Part shown: positions 17,310-25,775 of the stretch, piece by piece | Layout of the letters: every line of letters starts with the position of its first letter | How positions within the stretch are numbered: position 1 is the stretch's first letter | DNA from: JACJXF01 sp964349045 | GTDB taxonomy: Bacteria; Bacteroidota; Bacteroidia; Bacteroidales; GCA-2748055 | DNA length: 27,603 bases | Reading direction: 5' to 3' | Assembly: GCA_964349045.1 (NCBI GenBank) | Contig: CAYGFI010000048.1 | Span: forward strand, 1 to 27,603 | Translations under genes and position numbers: made by a program | Notes under the pieces: generated by a model | What the model saw: the letters and a program-made list of their open reading frames with translations, nothing else | The model's database searches: none | What the model was told of the DNA's origin: nothing

Positions 17310-18410
17310 TTAATTCGAAAGCACAAATTTTGGTTTATGCCATCCTTCAGCGGCCATTATAATGGTTGCCGGCCATCCATCTTCGTCCCATTCGATGCGG
17401 TTAAGCATCATTGGTCGGCGTGTGGTACCTGTTGAAAGATTTGGCTTATCATTATCAGTCACCTGGTATATGATCCAGTCCATTTCTTCGAAGTCGGTGA
17501 ATATTCCTCCAACCTGAGAAGGGGAGGCGATATTTTTCCCGGGATCGGAGCTTACCAGTTCGGTTCCGTTTCCGCCCAGGATATCGTTTCCGTTTTTATC
17601 AAGGTAGGGGCCTGCAACATCGGTTGACCTGGCAATTTTTATGCTGGCGTTTCCTTCCTCCCCTGAAGTGCCAAAAAAGTAATACGAGCTGGCTGTTTTC
17701 CGGATGATATGAGTGCCTGTAAATCCTGATCCGGCAATTTTAAAGATCTCCCCCTTAAAAGAAGGTATAGAATTTCGGATAATATTCACCTCGGTTCCGT
17801 ATACGCCATCCTCTGTCTCAAAAAACAGGTAAAACTTTAATCCTGCCTGGATGAGATAAGGTTCTCTGGAGTAATCAAATCCGAGGTCTCCGGGAGCCAC
17901 GAGTTGTCCATAATCGATATACGGGCCCTGGGGAGCTTTGGAATAAGCGATTCCGATTGCATCATCAAGTGTGTATGCCAGGTAATAGGTGCTGAGGGTT
18001 TTTGCGAATAATCCGGAGACGGAGCTAATTTTGCCCTCTGCCCACGAAGGTCTGGTTGCAAAAGCCTCGCCTGAAAGGCTCCATGTCATGAGGTTTCCCG
18101 AGCGCAATACCGGGACAACATAGTTAAGTCCTTCTGACCATTCTTTTTCATCCCCAAAAGCAAAAAATTGTGTAGCTCCTCTGAAAACGGAAGGATTGCT
18201 GAGGTCTGGTTCCCAGACCGGGTTTCTGTAACTTGATTCTTCAGGCAGGGTAGCTCCCAGCCATAATAGAGAATCAGCGCCATCTCCTTCAATATCAGTG
18301 CAGGACATTTGTGGTATGGTGATAACAAATAAAATAAAGGTTCCTGAGAAGAACAGTTTTCCGGCATTTTTCAGGAGGTAATTTTTTGTTTGTTTAAAGG
18401 TCGGTCTCAT
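17310..18410 (-). CDS. Catalytically dead GH43-like lipoprotein, probable surface glycan-binding protein
   Basis: Numbered from ATG 18410 (366 residues; a GTG at 18440 adds ten residues). A long signal ends in the lipobox PQMSC (Cys37). The rest aligns along its whole length with the next gene: YRNPVWEPDLSNPS with YQNPVFEPDLADPT, and TTRRPMMLNRIEWDEDGWP with the same region of the enzyme. All key residues are changed: base Asp to Asn72, modulating Asp to Glu183, acid Glu to Thr231, metal His to Gln299, and WAPE to SSVSG. It stands immediately after susD, where SusE/SusF-type surface binding proteins are usually encoded. I infer that it has become a glycan-binding protein for the same arabinan-like ligand. 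Residual activity cannot be excluded from sequence alone but is unlikely. Confidence 0.85.
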   Translation of the reverse strand: MRPTFKQTKNYLLKNAGKLFFSGTFILFVITIPQMSCTDIEGDGADSLLWLGATLPEESSYRNPVWEPDLSNPSVFRGATQFFAFGDEKEWSEGLNYVVPVLRSGNLMTWSLSGEAFATRPSWAEGKISSVSGLFAKTLSTYYLAYTLDDAIGIAYSKAPQGPYIDYGQLVAPGDLGFDYSREPYLIQAGLKFYLFFETEDGVYGTEVNIIRNSIPSFKGEIFKIAGSGFTGTHIIRKTASSYYFFGTSGEEGNASIKIARSTDVAGPYLDKNGNDILGGNGTELVSSDPGKNIASPSQVGGIFTDFEEMDWIIYQVTDNDKPNLSTGTTRRPMMLNRIEWDEDGWPATIIMAAEGWHKPKFVLSN

Positions 18411-18450
18411 TGCAGTAAACTTTTTCTGTAACTTTTTCACAAATGATATA

Positions 18451-20031
18451 TCAGAACCCTTTATTCTGGGTTAGTCCGGGATAGAGGCTTAATTCCCTGT
18501 TTGGAATAGGGTAGAGGTGGCTGATTCCGAGTTTGAAATTCAGAAAATCGCCATCTCTTTCATTAGCCAGCATATTAATCTTTGTCTGATCGTGAAGAAT
18601 TCCCCAGCGGTCAAGATCGTACCAGCGTGTGGATTCTCCGCAGAGTTCCACCAGGCGTTCGTGTTGAATCTGATCCATCAGGACGTCATAATTGCTGTAT
18701 ACAGCCGGATTCAGATCAGTCATATTTGAACGGCGTCTTACTTTGTTGATATATTCCACAGCCACTGAGCGGTCGCCGTTAAGTTCGTTAAGGACCTCGG
18801 CATACATCAGGTAAACATCTCCCAGTCGTACCAGTCGGAAATTAATTCCGGAGCTGTAATCTTCGCTTGCATGGGTATCGACCCGGGTATATTTTCTCCA
18901 GTAGCAGGGCTGGGTAAGTTTATAATCTTCGGTGGCCATCCATTGCGACCAGTTTTTGCCATAGAGTAATTCAATATCGCCCGGTTTTTCATAGAAAAGA
19001 GTGACAGCCAATCGGGGATCTTCGTTACCGTCTTTATCGTTTTCTTTACGGAACTCGTCAAGCAGCCAGGCCCTTGGATATGCATCGGCCCAAGCTCCAC
19101 CATCGACAACCAGGCCGAGGAATTTCGGACGGTGTGCGCCCAGTTCCTTACCGCTGTAGAGGCCTTCAGCAAACTGGATTTCGAAGAGAGACTCGCTGTT
19201 GTTTTCATTCAGCATGGTGAAATTATCCTTGTAATTGCTTTCGAGGGAGTATTTGTTCAGGGCAAAGATCTCATCCATCTCGGTTTTTGCCTTCAGCCAG
19301 TAAGACTGGGCTTTTGCGTTATCACTTAGGGTGGGCCTTTTGTAATACCCTGCGAGCTGCATGTACACTTTTGCCAGCATCCCTTTTGCACCTCCCAGGG
19401 TTGACCGGCCCAGGTCATCGCCTGTCCAGCTTACAGGAAGTAGTTTTTCAGCTTCCAGGAAATCGGCTTCAGCCTGCAGGTAAATAGCTTCCTGCTCAAT
19501 AATTTCACCATTTTCAGTTGCGCTTATCATATGCGGACCTTTACCAAATGTACCCCCGAGGTACCAGTAAGCAGTTCCCCTTAAAAAATAAGCCTGACCA
19601 AGGATCGCATTAGCTTTGGCCTTGTCTTCGAAAAGAGCGAGGCCTATTGAGTTCATGTTATCGATAACCTGGTTGCAATAGAACATCTGTCGGAAAATAG
19701 CCTGCCAGGGCTGAATTATCCCTTCAGCGTTGTTATCGTTATAGCTGATGATATTAAAATTGGAATATGCCTGGAAATAGGGATTTGGACTTTCGCTCCA
19801 TCCCTCATCGCTGCGGGAGATCATAAAAACATGGTACCATCTGCTGAAATAGCCTGGAATCCTGTAAACAGAATAACATGCATTTAGACCAAGATGGTAA
19901 TCTTCTTCTTTCTGCCAGTAGGTATCTGAAGACTCCCTGTTGGGATCTTTAAGGTCAAGATAATCTTCCGAACAGGATTGAAACATGCCTGTCAGAAGAA
20001 GGATTGTTATAAATATATTCCTGATTTTCAT
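18451..20031 (-). CDS. SusD/RagB-family glycan-binding lipoprotein
   Basis: The lipobox FQSC (Cys20) ends the signal peptide, so this is an outer-membrane surface lipoprotein. SusD features include YLDLKDPNRESSDTYW at the start, TPR-like helices (ILGQAYFLRGTAYWYL, GAKGMLAKVYMQLAGYY), FRLVRLGDVYLMYAEVLNE with YINKVRRRS, and the C-terminal ERLVELCGESTRWYDLDRWG and HLYPIPNRELSLYP. At 526 residues it is of usual length. It forms the lid over the SusC barrel and captures the oligosaccharide for TonB-driven import. It lies 24 bp after susC. The specificity cannot be read from the sequence. Confidence 0.96.
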   Translation of the reverse strand: MKIRNIFITILLLTGMFQSCSEDYLDLKDPNRESSDTYWQKEEDYHLGLNACYSVYRIPGYFSRWYHVFMISRSDEGWSESPNPYFQAYSNFNIISYNDNNAEGIIQPWQAIFRQMFYCNQVIDNMNSIGLALFEDKAKANAILGQAYFLRGTAYWYLGGTFGKGPHMISATENGEIIEQEAIYLQAEADFLEAEKLLPVSWTGDDLGRSTLGGAKGMLAKVYMQLAGYYKRPTLSDNAKAQSYWLKAKTEMDEIFALNKYSLESNYKDNFTMLNENNSESLFEIQFAEGLYSGKELGAHRPKFLGLVVDGGAWADAYPRAWLLDEFRKENDKDGNEDPRLAVTLFYEKPGDIELLYGKNWSQWMATEDYKLTQPCYWRKYTRVDTHASEDYSSGINFRLVRLGDVYLMYAEVLNELNGDRSVAVEYINKVRRRSNMTDLNPAVYSNYDVLMDQIQHERLVELCGESTRWYDLDRWGILHDQTKINMLANERDGDFLNFKLGISHLYPIPNRELSLYPGLTQNKGF

Positions 20032-20055
20032 TGTTGTATATTTTACAAAGTTTGT

Positions 20056-23000
20056 TTAAAAGGATATCTGAATACCTGTCATAAAGGATCGTACAGGAGG
20101 ATATCCGCCTATATCAACACCCTGGACAAAAACAGTATGGCTGGGTAATTCAGGATCATAACCTTTGTACCTGGTAAAAGTCAGGAGGTTTTGTCCGCTC
20201 ACATAAACCCTGAGGTTTTCAAGGAAGCCGGTTCTGTTGATAACAGCATCCGGAAGGCTATATCCCAGCTGGAGGTTTTTCATCCGGAGGAATGAGCCAT
20301 CCTCGAGCCATCGGTCGGTTTGGGCTTTTGCATTATCGTTAGGGCCAAAATACGGTCTTGGGGTTGTTGTGGAAGGCTTGTCCCAGGTCCATGGATTCAG
20401 GTCAGCCGGCATATTATTGGGAGCGTCCATACTTTCCATCCCGATTCGAACCCCGTTAAAAATTTTATTCCCATAGACAGCGTTCCAGAAAAGAGTAAGG
20501 TCAAAGCCATTGTATTCAGTAGAGAAATTCAGGCCCATTTCGATTTTGGGTAAGGGACTGCCCATCCATTGCCGGTCTTCGATATCAATTTTTCCATCTT
20601 CGTTAAAATCAATGTACCTGATATCGCCCGGTTTGGCATTGGGTTGTATCAGTACAGTCTGGTATTCATTGGTTGTTGTATTCAGAATCTTTGCGGTATG
20701 TGAAAGGACTTCATCGGTACTCTGAAAGATGCCATCGGTTTCAATAAGGTAAAACTCTGCAATGGACCTGCCTTCCTGTGTACGGTTAACCTGGTTGTAC
20801 CATCCTTCCCTGTAACCTTCCGCGGCTCCGAGCTTGAGTACTTTATTCTTAAGGAGTGTCAGGTTTGTGAACAGGCTGTATTTAAACTCACCTGATTTTT
20901 CCCTGTAACCAAGAGTAAATTCAAAGCCTGTGTTTTGCATTTCCCCGTAATTTGTCCATTCCACAGCATCGCCGAGGTAAGGGTCAACACCCACGCCGGT
21001 TGCCATTGCCAGAGGGAGTGAAACGAGCAGATCGGTAGATTTGCTGTCGAAATACTCGGCCGAACCATAAATCTGGTTATTCAGCAATCCAAAGTCAAGA
21101 CCAATGTTGAGTGTTGATTTGGTTTCCCATTTCAAATTTGCATTTACGCGGTTTGATTGCAGAGCGCCTTCCCTGATGGTTTGGTTTTCGCCAAGAACCA
21201 CATAGTATCCTTCATAAGGACCGCTGTGGTTAATGGTAGCCTGGTAGTCGTAATTACCGAGTGTTTGCATATCGCCCAGAACGCCATAGCTGGCCCGGAG
21301 TTTAAGATCTGAAAAAAGAGATTCGAGGGGAGTAAAAAAATCTTCATTGCTTATTCTCCAACCGATGCTGGCAGAAGGAAAGCTTCCCCAGCGTGTATTC
21401 GGGCCGAATTTGGACGATCCGTCGCGCCTGGCATTAAACTGGAAGAGGTATTTTGAATCAAAATCATAGTTTATCCTCCCCAGGTATGAGATCATGGCAT
21501 TTTCCTGTTCGCTTCCCCACATATTGTTTTGAACCCCAACAAGGTCGATCTGCCAAAGACCGTCAACCTTCTGATCGTACCCTTCGTTTGCAATATAGTT
21601 ATAATTATTATTCTGTGTGGTAAAACCAGCCATTGCTTCGAGTTTCGATTTACCGAACTCCATGTTATAATTTAAAGTATGTTCGTTTATGAGGGTCATT
21701 CTCTCATTGCTTTCCTGCCACAGACGGTCGTTTCTCCTGGTTTCGACAGAAAGGTAACGCATGGTATAGGCGTTGTCTATCTGTTTTCTTCTGCCGTACC
21801 AGAAATCAATTCCCAGGTTGGCTTTGTACTTTAAACCTTTAACGATATTCCACTCTCCATAGAGGTTTCCAATGAGGCGGTTGTTGTAGAGCCGGTCGTC
21901 GAGTGATTCCTGCTGGGCAACGGGGTTGGTGCTATAGGTAGGGTAGCTGACAGAGCCGTAGCCGTAGCCACCGCGGCCGGTAATTTCGTCCGGATCACGA
22001 ACGGGAATAACCGGAGGCATGGAAAGAGCATCGGCAAAGGAGCTTGTGGATGTGTTGGTAAGTTTCTGGTTTGTACGGATAAATGAAAGGTTCTCACCAA
22101 AGGTTATTTTACCCTGGGTTCCTTCCGCGTTTACCCTGAAAGTGTATCTTTCGTACCAGGGACCCTTGAGGACACCGTCCTGAGTGAAGTATCCGCCACC
22201 AAGCATGTAGCTGCTGTTTTTTCCTCCCCCGGTAACATTGAGGTTATAATCGGAAACTTTTCCCATTTCGAATATGGCTTTCTGCCAGTCGGTGCTTGGA
22301 ATATTTGTACTGTCGGCAGGTTTACCCAGCCATTCGGCACCTGCATTCACAAAGCTCAACTGATTATAGTAGAGGAAGTCCCGGGAATTCATAAGATTGA
22401 TCTTTTTAGCCAGTTCTTCCCAGCCATGGCTGGCGGTGAAATTTATTTTTGCAGGTCCCTCCTCACCTTTTTTTGTGGTAATTATGATTACTCCGTTTGC
22501 ACCGCGTGCACCATAAATTGCTGCAGAGGAGGCATCTTTCAGTACCTGAATTGATTCAATATCTGAAGTGTTGATATGATTGGCATCGTTAAGGATGAGT
22601 CCGTCGATGACATACAGAGGACCCACGTCGGAAAATGAGCCTACCCCACGTATTTTTACCGAAGCCATTCTGCCCGGGTCACCACTGGTAACAACAGAAA
22701 TACCGGCAATTTGTCCCTGGAGAGCTTCTCCGACTCCCGAAGCTTTTATTTTCTGCATTTCTTCGACATTAACAACCGACACGGCACCTGTGAGGTCTCG
22801 TTTTTTCTGCACACCATACCCGATGGTAACTACCTCATCGAGTCCGAAGAGTTCTGCTGTCATGATTACTTCAAGAGGTTTTTGATCATCAATTTTCATC
22901 TGCTCCTCTTTCATCCCGATAAACCTGAAAACCAGAGTAGTTCCTACTTCAGGGATTTCAATTTCAAATTCCCCAAAATTATTGGTAATTACCCCTTTAG

Positions 23001-23469
23001 TAGTTCCTTTGATATAAACGGTTACACCCATAAGGGGAATGCCGTCCTCATCGACCACTTTCCCCCTTGCTATAAGCGGCTGTGCGGATTTTTCCGAAGG
23101 AACCTCCTTCTTTTTCAATACGATAAACCGATCCTGTATTTCCCAGGTGATAGCGGGGTTGGTAAAAATGTGAGTCAGGGCATTTTCCAGGCTGACATTT
23201 TCAAGGTTGAGGCTGATCCGATCATTTGGATTTATCAGTCCTGCATCGTAGAAGAACTTAAAATTTGTCATTTCCTCTACCTTCTGCATAACTTCAGTGA
23301 CCTTTGCCTGGTCAGCGCGGAGAGAAATTGATCCGGAATCCTGTGCCGGCAGGGTCAGGTGACCTGTAAGTAGCATGGCCAGGGAAATTAGCAGAATCAG
23401 CCTGATCTGACTCAGGGTACCATGCAAGCTGGTTTTGCGATCCGTAAGGATCGAAGAATCTGATTTCAT
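20056..23469 (-). CDS. SusC/RagA-family TonB-dependent transporter with STN domain
   Basis: Signal/hydrophobic segment at about 22-42. An STN (secretin/TonB short N-terminal) domain covers about 48-120, which is the part that contacts FecR-type anti-sigma factors. Then come a CarboxypepD_reg-like domain (about 134-205), a region LDEVVTIGYG (210-219) typical of SusC, the plug (to about 335: IRGVGSFSD, YVIDGL, SIQVLKDASSAAIYGARGANGVI) and the outer-membrane barrel up to the C-terminal RSFMTGIQISF. Length 1137 residues. It imports the glycan pieces bound by SusD. The presence of STN together with sigma and FecR genes directly upstream means that the transporter itself can signal ligand binding. 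The gap to fecR is 45 bp. Confidence 0.96.
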   Translation of the reverse strand: MKSDSSILTDRKTSLHGTLSQIRLILLISLAMLLTGHLTLPAQDSGSISLRADQAKVTEVMQKVEEMTNFKFFYDAGLINPNDRISLNLENVSLENALTHIFTNPAITWEIQDRFIVLKKKEVPSEKSAQPLIARGKVVDEDGIPLMGVTVYIKGTTKGVITNNFGEFEIEIPEVGTTLVFRFIGMKEEQMKIDDQKPLEVIMTAELFGLDEVVTIGYGVQKKRDLTGAVSVVNVEEMQKIKASGVGEALQGQIAGISVVTSGDPGRMASVKIRGVGSFSDVGPLYVIDGLILNDANHINTSDIESIQVLKDASSAAIYGARGANGVIIITTKKGEEGPAKINFTASHGWEELAKKINLMNSRDFLYYNQLSFVNAGAEWLGKPADSTNIPSTDWQKAIFEMGKVSDYNLNVTGGGKNSSYMLGGGYFTQDGVLKGPWYERYTFRVNAEGTQGKITFGENLSFIRTNQKLTNTSTSSFADALSMPPVIPVRDPDEITGRGGYGYGSVSYPTYSTNPVAQQESLDDRLYNNRLIGNLYGEWNIVKGLKYKANLGIDFWYGRRKQIDNAYTMRYLSVETRRNDRLWQESNERMTLINEHTLNYNMEFGKSKLEAMAGFTTQNNNYNYIANEGYDQKVDGLWQIDLVGVQNNMWGSEQENAMISYLGRINYDFDSKYLFQFNARRDGSSKFGPNTRWGSFPSASIGWRISNEDFFTPLESLFSDLKLRASYGVLGDMQTLGNYDYQATINHSGPYEGYYVVLGENQTIREGALQSNRVNANLKWETKSTLNIGLDFGLLNNQIYGSAEYFDSKSTDLLVSLPLAMATGVGVDPYLGDAVEWTNYGEMQNTGFEFTLGYREKSGEFKYSLFTNLTLLKNKVLKLGAAEGYREGWYNQVNRTQEGRSIAEFYLIETDGIFQSTDEVLSHTAKILNTTTNEYQTVLIQPNAKPGDIRYIDFNEDGKIDIEDRQWMGSPLPKIEMGLNFSTEYNGFDLTLFWNAVYGNKIFNGVRIGMESMDAPNNMPADLNPWTWDKPSTTTPRPYFGPNDNAKAQTDRWLEDGSFLRMKNLQLGYSLPDAVINRTGFLENLRVYVSGQNLLTFTRYKGYDPELPSHTVFVQGVDIGGYPPVRSFMTGIQISF

Positions 23470-23514
23470 ACTGGATGGTTAGTTTAGTAGTTAATTAGTT
23501 ATGGTAAATGCAAT

Positions 23515-24525
23515 TTATTTTTTTGTCGTCACATATATTTTATTGTTATCGATTGAATAGCTAAAGTTTGTTGAAGAAGATTTCTTAAAAATTTCCAGTA
23601 GGGTATACACATTGTCATCGCTGCCCAAACTACCTGTAAATCTTTTTTCTTTTAACCCGTCGTTTCTAAAAATGATTTCGACGTTATAGATCCGTTTCAT
23701 CATATAAGCGAGTTCGCCGAAGGGTCTGTCGACAAAGGAATATTCTCCTTTTTTCCAGAAGTCATAATAAGCGGCCTCGAAACTTCCGGCTTTAAGTTTT
23801 CCTGTTTCTTTAGTATAGATGAGTTTTGTACCCGGCTGCATTTTGGACAGGAGGCGGTCATTAAGAACCAGGTCAATTTTTCCTGAAATCAGGCTGGCTT
23901 CCATTGTAGGGTCTCCCGGGTAGTCGTGAACATAAAATTCCGTTCCGCTGACCCGGATGGTAGGTCCGGAGGTGTGCACCAGGAAGGGATGTTCTTTATC
24001 GCTTTCCACGTCAAAATAAGCTTCACCGGTAAGGGTAACCTCACGGGTTGAGCCGGAGAATTTTTCCGGATAGCTAAGGCGGCTTTCATGACCGAGCCAG
24101 ACGATTGATCCATCAGGAAGGGTAACGTTTGCGCGACTCCCCCGTGACACGAATATCTCAGATGTTTTTATACCGGCGGGCTGATTGGAAACTACCAGTC
24201 CACCAAGAAATCCAAAACCGAGAAGCAGGGCGATACCTGCAGCGTAGCGCAAAATTCTTGTAACAGGAAATGAAGGATGTATTGGTTTTGATTTACCCGG
24301 AACCAGTGATTCCTGTGAGTATTTCAATAATGCTTCAATTCGGATTTTTTCACTTTCAGTGGTTTCCCGGGGAGATTTGGTGTCCCAGTATTTTTTAAGG
24401 GAATTAAAATAGATTTCATTTTCCGCGGATTCGGTTCGCCATTGCTTCAGTTCCTTCAGGTCCAGTAGGGTAGAAGAGCCATTAAGCACTCTCGCGATGA
24501 TTTCATTTATACGATTTTCGGGCAT
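23515..24525 (-). CDS. FecR-family anti-sigma factor
   Basis: An N-terminal cytoplasmic segment (about 1-88) contains the usual LKQWRTESAENEIYFNSLKKYW-type pattern. A single membrane helix lies at about 90-112 (YAAGIALLLGFGFLGGLVV), then the periplasmic FecR domain (about 125-220: RGSRANVTLPDGSIVWLGHESRLSYPEKF, LTGEAYFDVESD, HPFLVHT) and a C-terminal STN-like/DUF4974 domain (about 255-335: DRPFGELAYMMKRIYNVEI). 336 residues, a usual length. It should hold the sigma factor at the membrane and release it when the STN domain of SusC signals ligand binding. It sits between the sigma gene (79 bp away) and susC, the normal order. Confidence 0.94.
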   Translation of the reverse strand: MPENRINEIIARVLNGSSTLLDLKELKQWRTESAENEIYFNSLKKYWDTKSPRETTESEKIRIEALLKYSQESLVPGKSKPIHPSFPVTRILRYAAGIALLLGFGFLGGLVVSNQPAGIKTSEIFVSRGSRANVTLPDGSIVWLGHESRLSYPEKFSGSTREVTLTGEAYFDVESDKEHPFLVHTSGPTIRVSGTEFYVHDYPGDPTMEASLISGKIDLVLNDRLLSKMQPGTKLIYTKETGKLKAGSFEAAYYDFWKKGEYSFVDRPFGELAYMMKRIYNVEIIFRNDGLKEKRFTGSLGSDDNVYTLLEIFKKSSSTNFSYSIDNNKIYVTTKK

Positions 24526-24604
24526 AGGGAAAATTTATGTTCTGTATATAGAACAGGAATTTTCCATTTTACCCCCAAAGGGTTTCAGTTTTTTTATTCA
24601 GAAT

Positions 24605-25192
24605 TTAGAAAAACAGAGATAATAAGCCTGAAAGGCCGTTTTTCTTTTTGAAGTGGAGGTCGTTATTTTTCTTAAGGCAGTCGGAGATTTTTTTAAGAGC
24701 AATTGAGATCTGGTTCTCCACGGTTTTTTCCGAGATTCCAAGGAGTATGGCAATTTCTTTGTATTTGAGGCCATCTTCTTTGGCAAGCCTGAAAATAAGT
24801 TTGCATTTATCGGGCAGGGAGTTGATGGTTTTATGATAATCCTGGTCGAATTCTTTCGAGATCAGCTCATCCTCGGGGGTATTTTGGAAAGACTGGATAT
24901 GAATTTCCGGGAGGTTTTCAAAGGGGATGATGTGGTGTTTTTTTATTTTCTCAAGGTAGTTGACCGAAGTGTTTTTGATGGCTTTATAGAGGTAAGAGGG
25001 GAGGTTTTCTATCTGGGAGACTTCTTCGCGACGGTCCCATATTTTCATAAAAACATCGTCAGTAATTTCTTCGGAGAGTTCCCTGGACAGGGTAATAGAA
25101 TAGGCAAAATCGCATAAATACGGGTAATATTTATTAACCGTCTGGTTGAACCATTTCAGCATGATTTCATTTCTGATGGCCTGGTTGTTCAC
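24605..25192 (-). CDS. ECF-type RNA polymerase sigma factor
   Basis: Sigma-70 region 2 lies at about 25-85 (LCDFAYSITLSRELSEEITDDVFMKIWDRR, LPSYLYKAIKNTSVNYLEK) and region 4 at about 118-172 with an HTH (GLKYKEIAILLGISEKTVENQISIALKKI). The hydrophobic C-terminus (GLSGLLSLFF) is frequent in Bacteroidota RpoE-like sigma factors. 195 residues from GTG at 25192; an ATG at 25162, giving 185 residues, is an equally possible start and keeps region 2 intact. It should direct RNA polymerase to the susC promoter once freed by FecR. I could not identify a convincing promoter for it. A weak minus-strand TAAATTG at 25209-25215 is the best candidate. Confidence 0.92.
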   Translation of the reverse strand: MNNQAIRNEIMLKWFNQTVNKYYPYLCDFAYSITLSRELSEEITDDVFMKIWDRREEVSQIENLPSYLYKAIKNTSVNYLEKIKKHHIIPFENLPEIHIQSFQNTPEDELISKEFDQDYHKTINSLPDKCKLIFRLAKEDGLKYKEIAILLGISEKTVENQISIALKKISDCLKKNNDLHFKKKNGLSGLLSLFF

Positions 25193-25316
25193 GACTATTA
25201 ATTTTGGGCAATTTAGAAATAAAATGTGAAAGAGGAGTAGGGGGTGGTTATGAAAACAGCTCCGGCTTGTTTTACAACAACTTTTGTATTCCGGTCAGAG
25301 TTTTCGTCAAGACTGT

Positions 25317-25345
25317 TTTGAGTTAATCAGAAATTACTAACTTTG
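25317..25345 (+). promoter_or_regulatory. Putative promoter upstream of the tRNA-Cys repeat region
   Basis: TAACTTTG at 25338-25345 is a perfect Bacteroidota -7 box (TAnnTTTG), and TTTG at 25317-25320 lies 17 nt upstream as -33 element. Transcription would begin near 25352, just before the first tRNA-like repeat unit at 25365, so both repeat units would be in the precursor of tRNA-Cys. The spacing is on the short side. The rest of the 25193-25364 region shows nothing else that I can name. Confidence 0.5.
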
Positions 25346-25364
25346 CCTTGCGAAAAAATTTATC

Positions 25365-25406
25365 GGTCAGTTGTCCGGGTCCACCTTCGCTAAAGCTATG
25401 GTGGAC
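25365..25406 (+). repeat. tRNA-Cys 5'-end/hairpin repeat, unit 1
   Basis: A 42-nt element. Its first 15 nt match the 5' end of the downstream tRNA-Cys in 14 positions, and the rest is a hairpin with stem GTCCACC/GGTGGAC around a loop that contains TTCGCTAAAGC. Unit 2 is identical in 38 of 42 positions. Only the first part comes from the tRNA; the hairpin replaces the remainder of the D-arm onwards. Confidence 0.8.
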
Positions 25407-25459
25407 TATTTTGGATAGATTGAGATTTTTTTCGATGAATGGAGTTATTTTTTATTATT

Positions 25460-25501
25460 GGTTAGTTGTCCGAGCCCACCTTCGCAAAAGCTATGGTGGA
25501 C
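25460..25501 (+). repeat. tRNA-Cys 5'-end/hairpin repeat, unit 2
   Basis: Second copy, 42 nt, with four differences from unit 1. Its first 15 nt differ from the tRNA only at position 4 (T for C), and its hairpin stem is CCACC/GGTGG. It ends 24 nt before the tRNA-Cys gene. The sequence after each unit contains a TAnnTTG-like word (TATTTTG at 25407, TATCTTG at 25506), so the duplicated block may have included promoter sequence. Confidence 0.8.
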
Positions 25502-25525
25502 GAAGTATCTTGAACTTTTTTTATT

Positions 25526-25596
25526 GGTCAGTTGTCCGAGTGGCTAGGAATCGGTCTGCAAAACCGGCTACGGCGGTTCGAATCCGCCACTGACCT
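25526..25596 (+). tRNA. tRNA-Cys (anticodon GCA)
   Basis: Acceptor stem GGTCAGT/ACTGACC, anticodon stem-loop CGGT-CTGCAAA-ACCG with anticodon GCA, T-arm GGCGG-TTCGAAT-CCGCC and discriminator T at 25596 (U73 is a known Cys identity base). Total 71 nt; the CCA is not encoded. The D-arm TCCG...TGGCTAGGA is normal. The gene is followed by a terminator-like hairpin. It marks the border between the PUL and a more AT-rich region with a recombinase, consistent with tRNA genes being common island borders. Confidence 0.95.
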
Positions 25597-25602
25597 CAGT
25601 TT

Positions 25603-25644
25603 AAAACCCTGTCAGCGCTGGTTATCAGTGTGGTAGGGTTTTTT
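25603..25644 (+). terminator. Putative terminator of the tRNA-Cys transcript
   Basis: AAAACCCT (25603-25610) pairs with AGGGTTTT (25635-25642), followed by further T residues. The 24-nt loop includes the small palindrome CAGCGCTG. It lies 7 nt past the tRNA. The large loop makes it weaker than a typical hairpin. Confidence 0.45.
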
Positions 25645-25775
25645 GTTGGGCAATATGTGCAAACAGTAGTGTAAACTGACTCCAAAATCCATTTCACTCA
25701 AACCATCCTAAATACAATTACTCCATCCAGCAAAAGTATAATTAGCACTGTATTTGAAAGATTAATATTACATCG

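Noticed and set aside
22711..23331. 206-residue ORF on the + strand opposite susC
   Set aside because: It is antisense to the well-conserved STN/plug coding region of susC and shows no domain of its own; long shadow ORFs are common opposite GC-richer genes.
25348..25593. 81-residue + strand ORF across the repeat units and tRNA-Cys
   Set aside because: It overlaps the complete tRNA gene and both hairpin units; its repeated residues only reflect the DNA repeats.
25365..25596. The three repeated blocks as a CRISPR array
   Set aside because: Only two full units, unequal spacing (53 and 24 nt), a tRNA as third member and no cas genes.
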